Positions 6,304 to 6,503 of a stretch of DNA of 6,503 nucleotides are shown here, in pieces. A program made the position numbers and the translations under genes. Numbering within the stretch: the first letter of the stretch is position 1; each line of letters starts with the position of its first letter. Source of the stretch: an uncultured Porphyromonadaceae bacterium (lineage in GTDB: Bacteria > Bacteroidota > Bacteroidia > Bacteroidales > Muribaculaceae); the NCBI GenBank assembly GCA_902494595.1, contig CABUTY010000078.1, positions 1 to 6,503 on the forward strand, given 5' to 3'. The notes beneath the pieces were generated by a model that was not told where the DNA came from, did not search any database, and worked only from the letters and a program-made list of their open reading frames with translations.

Positions 6304-6503
6304 AGACAGTGGTCATCGCCGGTGGAAAAGGCACGAGGATAGCGTCAGTGAACAGCGACATTCCCAAGGCCATGATTCCGATAGAGGGGAAACCGATTTT
6401 GGAGTATGAGCTCATGATGGCGCGCGAACAGGGATTCAACGACTTTATCTTCATAATCGGGCACCTCGGCCGGCATATCAGGGAATATTTCGGCGATGGC
6501 TCA
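6300..6503 (+). CDS. Sugar-1-phosphate nucleotidyltransferase (3' truncated by window edge)
   Basis: The first 68 codons of an NTP_transferase (PF00483-like) enzyme, which makes an NDP-sugar from a sugar 1-phosphate and an NTP. The N-terminus has the signature AGGKGTR (residues 7-13), then the conserved Pro22-Lys23 in SDIPKAMIPI and GKPILEYEL, then FIFIIGHLGRHIREYFGDGS. The combination GKGTRIASVNSDIPKAMIPI reminds me of the mannose-/heptose-1-phosphate guanylyltransferase (HddC-like) branch, and of Bacteroidota versions fused to a HAD-IIIA phosphatase; the second half is outside the window, so this is only a suggestion. ATG at 6300 overlaps the epimerase TGA (6301-6303) as ATGA, implying translational coupling and a shared sugar pathway. 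Confidence 0.88.
   Translation, partial: MKTVVIAGGKGTRIASVNSDIPKAMIPIEGKPILEYELMMAREQGFNDFIFIIGHLGRHIREYFGDGS

Overview
The window looks like chromosomal DNA of a Bacteroidota bacterium, most likely Bacteroidales. The base composition is fairly GC-rich by eye, which would fit a Muribaculaceae-like gut lineage, but the sequence alone does not settle genus or family. The phylum call rests on three things: a Bacteroides-type promoter (TAnnTTTG -7 box) ahead of the export operon, weak or absent Shine-Dalgarno sequences, and the lipoprotein-type Wza plus fused Wzc pair typical of capsule/exopolysaccharide loci in this phylum. All recognisable genes are on the + strand.

Region 1 (1-948) holds two small membrane proteins of the CD225/dispanin family, separated by only 2 nt. 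The first is cut by the left edge and has a Gln/Pro/Tyr-rich cytosolic-type tail with a perfect 27-nt tandem duplication. The second has an N-terminal GYF_2 domain, a Pro/Ala linker, and a CD225 domain. A weak hairpin follows, then a 172-nt intergenic region with a good Bacteroidetes promoter.

Region 2 (1121-6503) is the start of a polysaccharide biosynthesis/export operon. It encodes a Wza-like outer-membrane export lipoprotein, a Wzc-like chain-length regulator/BY-kinase, a family 2 glycosyltransferase resembling rhamnosyltransferases, an extended-SDR NAD-dependent nucleotide-sugar epimerase/dehydratase, and the first 68 codons of a sugar-1-phosphate nucleotidyltransferase. Spacings are 6 nt, 15 nt, 44 nt and a 4-nt ATGA overlap, consistent with one transcript. 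The epimerase and nucleotidyltransferase probably make or modify an activated sugar, the glycosyltransferase would add a sugar to the repeat unit, and Wzc/Wza control polymer length and export.

The most notable anomaly is an in-frame TAA in the glycosyltransferase (4703-4705). It splits the gene between its DxD-like donor site and its acceptor-side motif, with no frame change. I saw no tRNA, rRNA, CRISPR array, insertion sequence or invertible-promoter repeats. I did not find a convincing new system; the closest is the GYF-CD225 / Pro-rich CD225 gene pair.
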